DNA of 64,000 nt from Methylotuvimicrobium sp018830325 (GCF_044788715.1 NZ_CP173170.1:124001-188000), one strand, 5' to 3'. Shown: positions 17,154-26,760, numbered from the stretch's first letter. Numbers and translations are program-made. Notes: a model not told the origin generated them from the letters alone.

Positions 17154-17945
17154 GTGGTAGAAATTTTTATATTAAGCATGATTGCCGGCACGGTAAGCGG
17201 ATTATTAGCAGGATTATTCGGCATCGGCGGTGGATTGATATTGGTGCCGATACTTGTTTTTTTGTTTAAGGCGCAGGATTTTTCAGCCGATTTTATCATG
17301 CATATGGCTGTAGCCACGTCCTTGTCGACTATCGTATTGACTTCAATTTCGGCGACTCTTGCACATCACAGGTTGAAGTCTGTGATATGGCATAAGGTTT
17401 ACAACTTGGTTCCGGGCATCGTAATAGGGTCGGTTTTAGGCGCAGTCATTGCCGACACTATTTCGGCGGACTCACTGCGTATTATCTTTGCTATTTTTCT
17501 GTTGTATATAGGGTTTCATATGGCATTTCAAATCAAGCCGGAAGCGGGCGCGATGCGGCAATCGCGATTATTGGATGCAGCGGTGGCCATTGTCATCGGA
17601 ACCCTTTCTTCATTGTTAGGTATCGGGGGCGGGACGATGACGGTGCCTTACTTGGTGCGCGGGCAATATCCAGTTCGCAATGCGGTGGGTATTGCCAGTG
17701 CTTGCGGATTGCCGATTGCGTTTGGCGGGACGCTCAGTTATATGTTGTTAGGCTATGGAAAAACCGGCTTGCCCGCAGGCAGTTGGGGTTATGTTTATTT
17801 GCCTGCGTTTGCCGGCATTGTATTATTGAGTATGATCACGGCACCGATAGGTGCAAAACTGGCCCATAAGCTTCCCGCGCAAACCATGAAGAGTTATTTT
17901 TCATTATTAATCTTTATCATGGCGGCAAAGTTACTTTCGGAATAA
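17154..17945 (+). CDS. TauE/SafE-family sulfite/organosulfur exporter-like permease
   Basis: A 263-residue inner-membrane protein with about eight helices in two repeats, each with a glycine-rich turn (GLFGIGGGLILVP near residue 20 and LLGIGGGTMTVPY near 155), the family hallmark. Members export sulfite, sulfoacetate or related anions; no substrate can be assigned. The start is GTG 17154, with a GGGGGG run 4 bases upstream as ribosome-binding site. It stands alone between cca (divergent) and guaB. Confidence 0.88.
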   Translation: MVEIFILSMIAGTVSGLLAGLFGIGGGLILVPILVFLFKAQDFSADFIMHMAVATSLSTIVLTSISATLAHHRLKSVIWHKVYNLVPGIVIGSVLGAVIADTISADSLRIIFAIFLLYIGFHMAFQIKPEAGAMRQSRLLDAAVAIVIGTLSSLLGIGGGTMTVPYLVRGQYPVRNAVGIASACGLPIAFGGTLSYMLLGYGKTGLPAGSWGYVYLPAFAGIVLLSMITAPIGAKLAHKLPAQTMKSYFSLLIFIMAAKLLSE

Positions 17946-18061
17946 TTGGGTTGTTAGCGCGATTGTCTAGCGGTTTGGAAACTATATCGATTAAGCTGAT
18001 TCTAATGTTAAATATTTCATAGTATAATTTTCGGTTATTTTTCTGACTGTAAGGAGTGAGT

Positions 18062-19528
18062 ATGCGAGTTATTCAGGAAGCTCTCACGTTTGATGATGTA
18101 TTACTAGTTCCGGCCCATTCGGCGGTGTTGCCTCGCGATGTGGATTTGAAAACCCGTTTGACGCGCGACATTACGCTTAATATTCCTTTGATTTCCGCGG
18201 CGATGGATACGGTAACTGAATCGAGGCTCGCCATCGCAATTGCACAGGAAGGGGGGGTCGGTATTATTCATAAAAACATGACTGCGGAGCAACAAGCGCG
18301 GGAAGTGTTACGAGTCAAAAAATATGAAAGTGGGGTGATCAAGGATCCGATTACGGTATCGCCTAATATTAGTATTCGTGAAGTATTGGCGCTGACACGA
18401 GCAAAAAACATTTCCGGCGTGCCGGTTGTCGATGGCGATAATTTAGTCGGTATTGTGACGAGTCGCGATTTACGCTTCGAAACCCGTTTCGATGAGCCGG
18501 TTTCGAAAGTGATGACGCCAAAAGAACGCTTGATTACGGTTAATGAAAATGCCGACCACAAGGAAGCTATCGAACTGCTGCACAAATATCGTATCGAGAA
18601 AGTATTAGTAGTCAATGATTCATTTCATTTGAAAGGGATGATCACGGTTAAGGATATACAAAAAGCGAAAGACTATCCGCAAGCATGTAAGGATGAGCAA
18701 GAACGTCTTCGCGTAGGCGCTGCGGTCGGGACCGGTCAAGGTACCGAAGAGCGCGTTGAGGCATTGGTGAAGGCAGGCGTCGATGTGATTATTGTCGATA
18801 CGGCTCACGGGCATTCGCAAGGCGTATTGGATCGGGTCAGTTGGGTTAAGCGAAATTATCCGGAAGTACAGGTGATCGGTGGAAATATCGCCACGGCAGC
18901 AGCTGCGAAAGCCTTGGTTGAGGCAGGAGTCGATGCGGTTAAAGTGGGTATCGGCCCGGGCTCGATTTGTACGACTCGTATCGTTGCCGGTGTGGGTGTG
19001 CCTCAAATAACTGCAGTCAGTAATGTTGCCGATGCGCTTAAAGGTACCGGCGTTCCGCTGATAGCCGATGGTGGCGTTCGGTATTCGGGCGATGTCGCCA
19101 AAGCATTGGCGGCGGGGGCTCATGCGGTGATGTTAGGTGGCTTGTTCGCCGGAACTGAAGAAGCGCCGGGCGAAGTCGAGCTTTTTCAAGGACGCTCTTA
19201 TAAATCGTATCGAGGCATGGGGTCGTTGGGCGCGATGTCGCAGTCGCAAGGTTCCAGCGATCGATATTTCCAAGAGGAAACCGATAAAGTCGAAAAATTG
19301 GTGCCTGAAGGTATTGAAGGCAGAGTGCCTTACAAAGGTAGCCTGTATGCGATCATCCATCAGTTGTTAGGCGGTATTAGAGCGAGCATGGGCTATACCG
19401 GTAGCCGTACGATCGATGATATGCATCAGCGGTCCGAATTTGTTCGGGTTACCAACGCCGGTATGCGTGAAAGTCATGTCCATGACGTTACGATCACCAA
19501 GGAAGCGCCTAACTATCATATGGAATAA
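18062..19528 (+). CDS. guaB: Inosine-5'-monophosphate dehydrogenase
   Basis: GuaB oxidises IMP to XMP, the committed step to GMP. The protein is 488 residues, the same as in E. coli. It has EALTFDDVLLVPAHS at the start, two CBS domains (about 95-200), the catalytic loop GPGSICTTR with the active Cys, and a GMGSLGAM flap. ATG 18062 is chosen over GTG 18056 because AAGGAG at 18051-18056 is correctly spaced. A TATAAT box at 18023-18028 lies upstream but its -35 is poor. A RepA element and a terminator separate it from guaA. Confidence 0.97.
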   Translation: MRVIQEALTFDDVLLVPAHSAVLPRDVDLKTRLTRDITLNIPLISAAMDTVTESRLAIAIAQEGGVGIIHKNMTAEQQAREVLRVKKYESGVIKDPITVSPNISIREVLALTRAKNISGVPVVDGDNLVGIVTSRDLRFETRFDEPVSKVMTPKERLITVNENADHKEAIELLHKYRIEKVLVVNDSFHLKGMITVKDIQKAKDYPQACKDEQERLRVGAAVGTGQGTEERVEALVKAGVDVIIVDTAHGHSQGVLDRVSWVKRNYPEVQVIGGNIATAAAAKALVEAGVDAVKVGIGPGSICTTRIVAGVGVPQITAVSNVADALKGTGVPLIADGGVRYSGDVAKALAAGAHAVMLGGLFAGTEEAPGEVELFQGRSYKSYRGMGSLGAMSQSQGSSDRYFQEETDKVEKLVPEGIEGRVPYKGSLYAIIHQLLGGIRASMGYTGSRTIDDMHQRSEFVRVTNAGMRESHVHDVTITKEAPNYHME

Positions 19529-19547
19529 TGATTAATCAATCCGGTAA

Positions 19548-19740
19548 GGATTTCGTGAAAAATAACTTCCTGGTGCTATAAGTTTTGTAGCGGGTTCGGT
19601 AACTGACTTGACAGGGCGCCGTGAATGCATCCGTGTAGGCTTGACGGCGGCTTTCCCTGCCGCCGACACCTGTCGTCAATCGAGCAACCGAACCTGCTTA
19701 CCTTGCACTAAAAATAGAGAAGTTATTTATGGTCGAATCC
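19548..19740. repeat. RepA copy 2
   Basis: The cleanest copy (193 bp). GGATTTCGTGAAAAATAACT opens it and AGTTATTTATGGTCGAATCC closes it as an imperfect inverted repeat. The interior holds the shared core GCCGTGAATGCATCCGTGT with GTAGGCTTGACGGCGGC, and a second inverted pair (TTCGGTAACTGA and CGAGCAACCGAACC). It begins 20 bp after the guaB stop. Confidence 0.85.
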
Positions 19741-19751
19741 TAAACTCATCA

Positions 19752-19772
19752 GGGGCTCGTTGGAGCCCTTTT
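19752..19772 (+). terminator. Terminator between guaB and guaA
   Basis: GGGCTC, loop GTTG, GAGCCC and TTTT. Stem of 6 bp with a short T tract; it probably ends guaB transcription. Confidence 0.65.
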
Positions 19773-19804
19773 AAATTTAGTCGTTACAATATTCGAGTGT
19801 CAAC

Positions 19805-21394
19805 GTGAGCCAACAAGCATCGACCAACATTCATCTGTATAAAATCCTGATTTTGGATTTCGGATCCCAATACACCCAGTTAATCGCCCGGCGGATACGA
19901 GAAATTGGTGTTTATTGCGAAATATTTTCTTGTGATTGCGGGGTCGACGACATTATTCGATTTGCACCGAATGGCATTGTTTTGTCGGGTGGCCCGGAAA
20001 CGGTCACTAGCGATGATACGCCGCGTGCGCCGCAACGGGTTTTTGAATTGGGTGTTCCGGTATTGGGTATTTGCTACGGCATGCAAACCATGACTGAGCA
20101 ATTAGGCGGAAGAGTCGAGTCATCCAGTCACCGAGAGTTCGGTTATGCGCAAATTCGCGCGCATGCGCATTCTAAGTTATTGAAAGATATTGAGGATCAT
20201 ACATCCCCGGAAGGCTTCGGCTTGCTGGATGTTTGGATGAGCCATGGCGATAGAGTCGTTGAATTGCCGGAAGGTTTTATTCGTATTGCCAGTTCCGATG
20301 GCGCGCCCATTGCCGGTATCGCGCATGAAGATAAGTTGTTTTATGGTTTGCAATTTCATCCGGAAGTCACGCATACCCGGCAGGGTGCAAGAATACTGTC
20401 GCGTTTTGTAATCGATATTTGCGGTTGCGAGGCGCTGTGGACGTCCGATAATATCATCGAGGACAGCGTCCAAGCGGTTCGTCGTAAAGTCGGTTCCGAT
20501 CGAGTGATTTTAGGGCTTTCGGGCGGCGTGGATTCGTCGGTTGTGGCGGCCTTGTTGCACGAGGCAATCGGCGATCAATTGACTTGCGTGTTCGTCGATA
20601 CCGGCTTATTGCGCTTGCACGAGGGCGATCAGGTCATGGCTACATTTGCCGAGCACATGGGCGTCCGGGTGATCAGGGTCGATGCCGAGCAACGTTATCT
20701 AGAGGCTTTGCAAGGCGTGGCGGATCCGGAGCAGAAACGAAAAATTATAGGTAACTTGTTCGTCGAGATCTTCGATGAGGAAGCCGCAAAACTGGCCGAT
20801 GCGAAATGGTTGGCGCAAGGCACGATTTATCCGGATGTGATCGAGTCGGCCGGGGCGAAAAGCGGTAAGGCTCATTTAATCAAGTCTCACCATAACGTCG
20901 GTGGGTTGCCGGAAAATATGACGCTTAAGTTGCTGGAGCCCTTGCGTGAATTATTCAAGGATGAGGTTAGAAAGCTTGGTTTGGAGCTTGGCTTGCCTTA
21001 CGAAATGGTATTTCGTCATCCCTTTCCAGGGCCGGGCTTGGGTGTGCGGATTTTAGGTGAAGTCAAAAAAGACTATGCTGATTTGTTGCGACAAGCCGAT
21101 GCGATATTTATCGAAGAATTATATCGGCATCAACTGTATGAAAAGGTCAGTCAGGCGTTTGCGGTGTTCTTGCCGGTTAAGTCGGTCGGTGTGATGGGCG
21201 ATGGGCGGCGTTACGATTATGTGATTGCCTTGCGCGCGGTTGAAACCATCGATTTCATGACAGCACGTTGGGCGCATTTACCCTACGATTTTTTGGATTT
21301 GGTTTCGCGTCGGATTATTAACGAAGTCTCGGGTATTTCTCGGGTGACTTACGATATTTCCGGTAAGCCGCCGGCTACGATTGAGTGGGAATAA
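19805..21394 (+). CDS. guaA: GMP synthase (glutamine-hydrolysing)
   Basis: A 529-residue two-domain enzyme that aminates XMP to GMP. The N-terminal class I glutamine amidotransferase has ILDFGSQYTQL, the nucleophile motif GICYGMQ (Cys near residue 95) and the His-Glu pair in FHPEVTHT. The ATP-pyrophosphatase domain has the P-loop GLSGGVDSSV at about 238. The C-terminal dimerisation domain ends PPATIEWE. The start is GTG 19805; the ribosome-binding site is weak. It overlaps tadA by 10 bp. Confidence 0.96.
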   Translation: MSQQASTNIHLYKILILDFGSQYTQLIARRIREIGVYCEIFSCDCGVDDIIRFAPNGIVLSGGPETVTSDDTPRAPQRVFELGVPVLGICYGMQTMTEQLGGRVESSSHREFGYAQIRAHAHSKLLKDIEDHTSPEGFGLLDVWMSHGDRVVELPEGFIRIASSDGAPIAGIAHEDKLFYGLQFHPEVTHTRQGARILSRFVIDICGCEALWTSDNIIEDSVQAVRRKVGSDRVILGLSGGVDSSVVAALLHEAIGDQLTCVFVDTGLLRLHEGDQVMATFAEHMGVRVIRVDAEQRYLEALQGVADPEQKRKIIGNLFVEIFDEEAAKLADAKWLAQGTIYPDVIESAGAKSGKAHLIKSHHNVGGLPENMTLKLLEPLRELFKDEVRKLGLELGLPYEMVFRHPFPGPGLGVRILGEVKKDYADLLRQADAIFIEELYRHQLYEKVSQAFAVFLPVKSVGVMGDGRRYDYVIALRAVETIDFMTARWAHLPYDFLDLVSRRIINEVSGISRVTYDISGKPPATIEWE

Positions 21395-21849
21395 CCGATA
21401 TTCACAACGACGAAGCGTGGATGCGGCATGCCTTTAGATTGGCGCAACGTGCCGAGGCCATGGGTGAGGTGCCGGTTGGCGCGGTTATCGTCAAAGATGG
21501 CGTATGCATTGCCGAAGGGTGGAATCGGCCGATTGCGAGTCACGATCCTTCGGCGCACGCGGAAATGCTTGCGATTCGTGAAGCAGGCAAGGTATTGAAA
21601 AACTATCGTCTGATCGGTACGACGCTCTACGTTACGCTTGAACCTTGTGTGATGTGTATGGGGGCTATCGTTCATGCCAGAATCGAACGCCTGGTGTTTG
21701 CCGCCGAAGATCCTAAGCGTGGCGCAGTATGCAGTGCAATAAATCTATCCGAATCGCCATTTTTAAATCATCGAGTCGCATGGCGATGCGGTGTGTTAAA
21801 AGAAGAATGTTCCGAAATGCTTAAAGACTTCTTTCGGGCGCGTCGTTAG
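21385..21849 (+). CDS. tadA: tRNA(adenosine-34) deaminase
   Basis: TadA converts A34 of tRNA-Arg(ACG) to inosine. The 154-residue protein has the zinc site His58-Ala-Glu60 and PCVMC (Cys88, Cys91), plus ARIERLVFAAEDPKRGA typical of TadA rather than cytidine deaminases. It starts at GTG 21385 inside the end of guaA. A start at ATG 21421 would lose the first helix. Confidence 0.93.
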   Translation: MGITDIHNDEAWMRHAFRLAQRAEAMGEVPVGAVIVKDGVCIAEGWNRPIASHDPSAHAEMLAIREAGKVLKNYRLIGTTLYVTLEPCVMCMGAIVHARIERLVFAAEDPKRGAVCSAINLSESPFLNHRVAWRCGVLKEECSEMLKDFFRARR

Positions 21850-21860
21850 TTTAGCCCTGA

Positions 21861-23504
21861 TTAATCTTCTGCTTTACGTAATTTTTTATAGGTATTAATC
21901 AGGCCATTCGTGGAGCAGTCATGACTGCTTATGGTTTCGTCATTTAGCAGTTCGGGTAAAATGACTTTGGCTAGCACCTTACCCAGTTCAACGCCCATTT
22001 GATCGAAAGAGTTGATATTCCAAATAGCGCCTTGCACGAAGATTTTATGCTCGTAGAACGCGATTAAAGAGCCTAATGTTTTAGGTGTAAGCTTATCGAA
22101 AAGAAAAGAATTAGACGGTTTGTTACCCACAAAGACTTTAGATGCGACTAATATGGCGTTATTTCTGTCTTGTTCGGGTAGTTCAGCAATGACTTCTTCG
22201 GCACTTCTGCCATGCATCAAAGCTTCCGGTTGGGCAAGAAAGTTTGAAATTAAAATATCATGATGTTTCGGTAGGTGATAATGTGAGTTAGCCGGAGCCA
22301 GGAAATCACAGGGTATCAGTTTAGTGCCTTGATGGATCAATTGGTAAAACGCATGCTGTCCATTCGTTCCCGGCTGGCCCCAGATGATCGGTCCGGTACT
22401 ATAATCGACCGATTGGCCCTCTCTGTCGATGCTCTTACCGTTACTTTCCATGTCGCTTTGTTGTAGGAATTCGCAAAAATAACGCAGTGATTGGTCGTAG
22501 GGCAATATCGCATGAGATTCTGCGCCATAAAAATTATTATACCAAATGCCTAGTAAACCCATGATGACCGGAATATTGCGTTCGAATGACGTATGTCGAA
22601 AATGTAAATCGGCTTCATGGGCGCCTTGCAACAATTGTTCGAAATTATCCATCCCTACTTGTAACGCAATGGACAAGCCAATTGCTGACCATAATGAATA
22701 ACGTCCGCCAACCCAGTCCCAAAACTCGAACATATTTTCCGGATTAATCCCGAAGTCAATGACATTTTCAGGGTGTGTAGAAATCGCGACAAAATGCTTA
22801 CCGATGGCTTTTACGTCATTGATTTGCTCGAGCAACCAGTTTCTAGCGGAGTGCGCATTAGTCATGGTTTCCTGAGTGTTGAACATTTTTGATGCAACGA
22901 TAAACAGAGTCGTTTCGGCGTTGAGCGATTTGAGTGTTTCGACGAGATCAGTTTGATCGACGTTTGAAACAAAATGAACATTTAATTTATCGGAAGCATA
23001 AGGGGTTAGCGCAGTAGCAACCATCTTCGGGCCAAGGTTCGAGCCGCCTATGCCGATATTGACGATGTCCTTAACGGGTTTCCCAGTGTGCCCTAGCCAT
23101 TGCTCGTTTCTTACCTTATCCGTGAAGACGCGCATTTTAGTTAGAACCTGATTGATGTTCGGCATGACATCGACGCCGTCAACCATGACCGGTTGGTTGC
23201 TTCTATTGCGTAATGCGGTATGCAAAACAGCTCTTTGTTCGGTATGGTTGATTTTTTCGCCGGTAAACATGGCTTCGATTTTTGAACTAAGTGCCGAATC
23301 AGTTGCCAAATCGACCAACAATGCACGTGTGTCTTCTGTGATTAAGTTTTTCGAGTAGTCGAATAGAATGTCGTTGAAATGAAGTGAGAATTGTTCAAAA
23401 CGACGAGGATTTAGATTAAATGCTTCTCTTAGGTCGAAGTCTTTAAGGGCGGCGCAATGACTAGCTAAGGATTTCCAGGTGGGGGTCCGGGTCAAAGATG
23501 GCAT
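21861..23504 (-). CDS. pgi: Glucose-6-phosphate isomerase
   Basis: A 547-residue isomerase interconverting glucose-6-phosphate and fructose-6-phosphate. The SIS domains contain DIVNIGIGGSNLGPKMV and FWDWVGGRYSLWSAIGLS (PGI signature 1 region), and the C-terminal DQMGVELGKVLA signature 2 is present. Catalytic Glu and His are in the expected segments. In a methanotroph it would serve hexose-phosphate exchange around the RuMP cycle (inference). It converges with tadA, 11 bp between stops. Confidence 0.97.
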   Translation of the reverse strand: MPSLTRTPTWKSLASHCAALKDFDLREAFNLNPRRFEQFSLHFNDILFDYSKNLITEDTRALLVDLATDSALSSKIEAMFTGEKINHTEQRAVLHTALRNRSNQPVMVDGVDVMPNINQVLTKMRVFTDKVRNEQWLGHTGKPVKDIVNIGIGGSNLGPKMVATALTPYASDKLNVHFVSNVDQTDLVETLKSLNAETTLFIVASKMFNTQETMTNAHSARNWLLEQINDVKAIGKHFVAISTHPENVIDFGINPENMFEFWDWVGGRYSLWSAIGLSIALQVGMDNFEQLLQGAHEADLHFRHTSFERNIPVIMGLLGIWYNNFYGAESHAILPYDQSLRYFCEFLQQSDMESNGKSIDREGQSVDYSTGPIIWGQPGTNGQHAFYQLIHQGTKLIPCDFLAPANSHYHLPKHHDILISNFLAQPEALMHGRSAEEVIAELPEQDRNNAILVASKVFVGNKPSNSFLFDKLTPKTLGSLIAFYEHKIFVQGAIWNINSFDQMGVELGKVLAKVILPELLNDETISSHDCSTNGLINTYKKLRKAED

Positions 23505-24035
23505 GTGATTAGTTTCCTGTATGGGTCGGTCAGGTTTGCAAAAGTCTACGAAAACACGGCTAGTTGCTGATACATATTAAGTAAGCATTATATTACCATG
23601 TGCCTTTTTGGGGCAATTTAGCCCGCGCCTAAATTCAAAGGACATTGTTTTTTGATGGATAAGGTGGTGTAGTTGCAAGGAAATCTTGTTGTATCATTAC
23701 ATATATCTATGCGAAATAACGACTAAGAAGTAAAAAGGTACGAGTTATGTTTGGCGAGATGTCGACAGCAGGTTAAAGCCGCCAAGCCCCTATGAATGGG
23801 TTTACGGCGCTCTTCGATGGGCATGCTTCCACCTGACTAAGGTTATTGACTAAGACGGGAGTAGCTTTATTTGTATTGGGTGATATGTTAGAGTTCATAA
23901 GTGCATCAGTGATAATAAAAAAATTAATGTAGTTTTTTGCTTATTCGAAACTTTGGTTTATCGCTGGTTTTAATCTTTAAAAGAGCAACAAGCAATTATA
24001 AAAATTATAATTAACCGACAAAACTGGAAGGTATT
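23505..24035. other. Intergenic region with a degenerate repeat core
   Basis: This is a 531-bp AT-rich gap between divergent pgi and the exported protein at 24036. At about 23754-23845 a decayed piece of the repeat family is visible (GATGTCGACAGCAGG, GCCGCCAAGCCCCTATGAA, TGGGTTTACGGCG). The rest shows no ORF or clear promoter that I can support. Confidence 0.5.
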
Positions 24036-24629
24036 ATGAACAGAAAGAACATCGTAAGAAATAGTCTCCTAGCGCTTATGGGCTTGGTTTTTTCCGCTTC
24101 AGTTTGGGCTCATGGCGGTGCGGCTGGTACCGATACCGATCAATGTAAGTTTGAACTGGAGCCTGGGCACTGGGTTCATTACACGGCTTATCAACCCTCT
24201 GCTTTCCCAGCCGAAGAGTTTTGTGCAAATATTCCTAACACTAACACTTTGACTCAATTAGTTTTCGATTATCAAGATCCACGATACAGAAAGATGTCGG
24301 TTGAGTTTGAGGTGACAAAAGAGCCTGAAGGTACTCGTGTATTTCACATGCCTGCGAAAAAACATAAATCCGGGACAGTCACGTTAACTTTAGATAATGG
24401 CGTTCCAGAGGTCGGAAATTATCTAATTCATATCACACTGGTTCCGGATGAAGGTGAACGGATGGATGTTCACATGGGCTTTATTGCAGGTAAAGGGCAA
24501 CAGACTAGTACAGGTTTGATGGCGCTATATGCCTTTTTTGTATTCGCGGGTCTTTATATCCTCTACCTGTCGCATGCCGGATTTAAGAAAAAAGTCGACG
24601 AGTTGTTAGGAAAAATCAAAGAAGTCTGA
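24036..24629 (+). CDS. Exported protein with C-terminal membrane anchor, function unknown
   Basis: A 197-residue protein I do not recognise. A signal peptide (residues 1-25, ending SVWA) is followed by a periplasmic domain starting HGGAAGTDTDQC, with two Cys (37 and 63) that could pair and several His. Next comes a beta-rich segment that may be a small immunoglobulin- or cupredoxin-like fold (KSGTVTLTLDNGVPEVGNY, LIHITLVPDEGERMDVHMGF). A single membrane helix (about 160-180) and a short basic cytoplasmic tail close it. GGAAGG precedes the start. The next gene is a membrane-anchored cupredoxin of the same plan, so a shared role in metal or redox handling outside the membrane is plausible but unproven. 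Confidence 0.6.
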   Translation: MNRKNIVRNSLLALMGLVFSASVWAHGGAAGTDTDQCKFELEPGHWVHYTAYQPSAFPAEEFCANIPNTNTLTQLVFDYQDPRYRKMSVEFEVTKEPEGTRVFHMPAKKHKSGTVTLTLDNGVPEVGNYLIHITLVPDEGERMDVHMGFIAGKGQQTSTGLMALYAFFVFAGLYILYLSHAGFKKKVDELLGKIKEV

Positions 24630-24635
24630 GCTTTA

Positions 24636-24865
24636 TATACCTTTCGCACCTCAAATTTCGGCAGTACCTAATAAGGAGGTGCCGGGGTGTTCGGTCCCCG
24701 CCTAACGCTAGGTGAGGGACCGGCATAGAGCCTACAAAGACGTATTCACCCAGAACCTAAATTCCATAGCCCTTTGGCTATATAATTAATTGTCTTGGAT
24801 AAATATTTAGGTGCTGGGCCTTTGACGGGCACCCCGGTACTGAATTTTGATCTACGATAGGTATA
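24636..24865. repeat. RepB copy 2, carrying a nested RepC
   Basis: The ends TATACCTTTCGCACCTCAAA and TTTTGATCTACGATAGGTAT match other RepB copies. It begins 6 bp after the stop of the gene at 24036. A RepC element (24749-24818) interrupts it next to the core GCCTACAAAGACGTATTCA. Confidence 0.8.
24749..24818. repeat. RepC copy 1, nested in RepB
   Basis: CCCAGAACCTAAATTCCATA at the left and AATATTTAGGTGCTGGG at the right form the RepC inverted repeat around an ATAGCC..GGCTAT inner hairpin. It follows a TTCA flank, but the right flank is CCTT, so no target duplication remains. Confidence 0.8.
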
Positions 24866-25101
24866 TAGTATGGCGGCAAATACGATCGAAAGTCGCCAAT
24901 TTTATCTTCTGGCATACCAGGCTTAGTATATACATAGAAATGGACTATGCCTGCTTATGGCAGAGGTGCAGTATTTCCTAAGTTCTGATTTCAAAAACTA
25001 TTTCACATGCTATTTGCCCGGTTACGGAAATGAGAAGGGCGTTTTCCCGACCTAAAAAACCGCAGTTTTGAATGAGTGGAATAACTTAAACGAACGAGCT
25101 A

Positions 25102-25262
25102 AGTATTTGGTCGTAGATAACTACCCTATTTTTAAAATAGAGTAGGTTGGTTCAGTTGTTTGATTGACAGTTGTCGGCGACTGGTATCCTATCCTGTCTA
25201 AGGCGTAACGGGGCCGATACAAAGCTCATAGCTCTAGGATGATGTTATTTATCACGAAATCC
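25102..25262. repeat. RepA copy 3, reverse orientation
   Basis: The right end ATGTTATTTATCACGAAATCC is the reverse complement of the RepA left end. The left end TATTTGGTCGTAGATAACTA matches the RepA right end. The interior is diverged. It ends 72 bp before the cupredoxin gene, so it may affect that promoter region. Confidence 0.75.
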
Positions 25263-25334
25263 TAAACGCGCAGCTCATTAAGAATGTCGACGAAAGTTGT
25301 TAAAGAAGACGAATTTTAAAGTTAAGGTGAAAAT

Positions 25335-26216
25335 ATGAGGTTTGGATTTTTCTCAATTGTTGCTACAAGTTTTATGTTGGCATCAACGGTACTTCAAGCG
25401 AAGGAGTATGAAGAGCACAACAATATGATGGATCACGGTGGCGGCCATCTAATGGACATGGGCGGCGGAATGGTAATGGGGCAAAATACGGATACCTTGC
25501 CCGGTGGTTGCGATAAGATTGTTGCAACTAAAGAAATTACAGTTCGCGCAGGGCATCAATATGCCGAAAAATTTCCGGGGCGAATGTTTGCATTCGATAC
25601 CCAGGAGTTTCAGTTCGAACCCTGCACCAAATTGACGGTTAATTTCATTAACGATGACAATGTTCGACATCAATGGATGATGCATGGTCTACCCAAATAT
25701 TTGTATCCGAAAGGCATGTTTCATTTGGAAGTAACCGGTCCCGGAAAAATATCGGGTACATTAATTTTACCGCCTGGAGATAAGACCTATTTAGTACATT
25801 GCGATATCGCCCAGCATATGGAGAAAGGGATGAAGGCGCAATTGAAGGTAGGTAAAGGAGCCGGTGATTTGCCAAGTATCCCGGGCGTGACCCCCTATGT
25901 GATTCAGGATAGTTACGAAGTTTCTCCAATTCTTGATAATCCGATCCAGTCCCAAGACGCTTCAGGGGCAACATCGAGTAACACGGCTTCACAAGAGAGT
26001 AGCTCGTGGTTTTCCGGGGTTATGGTAATCGGTTTGGCGATTGGTTTATTGATTTCACCTTTATTAGCGAAGAAATTTAAAGGGATGAGTTTTTCCGAAG
26101 GTGTCTCTTATGTATTTGAATTAATCGGAAATGTATTAGGTTTTATATACAGACTTTTTTCCAAAGTGCTACAGTCCGTTTTTTCAGGAAAAAATAAAGT
26201 ATTGCCTGAGAAATAA
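25335..26216 (+). CDS. Membrane-anchored type 1 copper (cupredoxin) protein
   Basis: A 293-residue exported protein: a signal peptide (1-22), then a Met/His-rich stretch (residues 28-48, pattern HNNMMDHGGGHLMDMGGGM) resembling copper-handling tails. A cupredoxin domain (about 60-172) follows, with the type 1 copper ligands His112, Cys156, His161 and Met166 (motif HCDIAQHMEKGM). After a Ser/Gln-rich linker comes a membrane helix (about 223-245) and a second amphipathic segment. It probably carries electrons or copper at the outer face of the inner membrane. AAGGTGA precedes ATG 25335; a strong terminator follows. Confidence 0.8.
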   Translation: MRFGFFSIVATSFMLASTVLQAKEYEEHNNMMDHGGGHLMDMGGGMVMGQNTDTLPGGCDKIVATKEITVRAGHQYAEKFPGRMFAFDTQEFQFEPCTKLTVNFINDDNVRHQWMMHGLPKYLYPKGMFHLEVTGPGKISGTLILPPGDKTYLVHCDIAQHMEKGMKAQLKVGKGAGDLPSIPGVTPYVIQDSYEVSPILDNPIQSQDASGATSSNTASQESSSWFSGVMVIGLAIGLLISPLLAKKFKGMSFSEGVSYVFELIGNVLGFIYRLFSKVLQSVFSGKNKVLPEK

Positions 26217-26232
26217 ATGTAAAAAATGGGTC

Positions 26233-26268
26233 AAGCCCCTGTAACCTTTGGGTTTCAGGGGCTTTTTT
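26233..26268 (+). terminator. Rho-independent terminator after the cupredoxin gene
   Basis: AAGCCCCTGTAACC, loop TTTG, GGTTTCAGGGGCTT and a T tract. A long stem; high-confidence terminator. Confidence 0.9.
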
Positions 26269-26281
26269 GTGGGTTAAGTAA

Positions 26282-26713
26282 ATGCCGGAAGATTTTCTAG
26301 GTTTGGCGGGTTTATTTTTTAGTGCCTTTATATCGTCGACGATTGCTCCAGGCGGTTCTGAAGCCGTGCTGGCTCTGATGGTGTCGGAACATCAGGACCA
26401 AGTGATACTATTAGTCGGAATTGCGACTATCGGCAATACTTTAGGTGCTTTGACTACTTGGTTTTTAGGATATATAGCGGCAAAGAAATATCCTATCGAT
26501 TCATTGTTAGACACTAAAAAACAAAAAGCGATAATGTGGGTTAGAAAATGGGGGCGATGGGCGCTTTTATTTTCATGGTTACCGGTTATCGGAGATGGTT
26601 TTTGTTTTGCCGGAGGGTGGTTAAAATTATCTTTGTATTCATCTATAGTATTCATTTTTATTGGAAAATTAGTTCGATATGCGGCGATTTCCTGGGTATT
26701 CGCGGGAAATTAA
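26282..26713 (+). CDS. YqaA-family inner-membrane protein (SNARE-associated/DedA-related)
   Basis: A 143-residue protein with four or so membrane helices and the YqaA features: a GGSEAVLA re-entrant start, IGNTLGALTTWFLG, WGRWALLFSWLPVIGDGFCF and AGWLKL...GKLVRY. DedA-superfamily members move phospholipids or maintain proton-motive force; the function of YqaA is not established. The start is ATG 26282, with only GTTAA before it and no good ribosome-binding site. Confidence 0.8.
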   Translation: MPEDFLGLAGLFFSAFISSTIAPGGSEAVLALMVSEHQDQVILLVGIATIGNTLGALTTWFLGYIAAKKYPIDSLLDTKKQKAIMWVRKWGRWALLFSWLPVIGDGFCFAGGWLKLSLYSSIVFIFIGKLVRYAAISWVFAGN

Positions 26714-26760
26714 CGAGGATTGCTGCTTTTGTTTAAATATGTGTTCAAAGAGGAAGTTTG

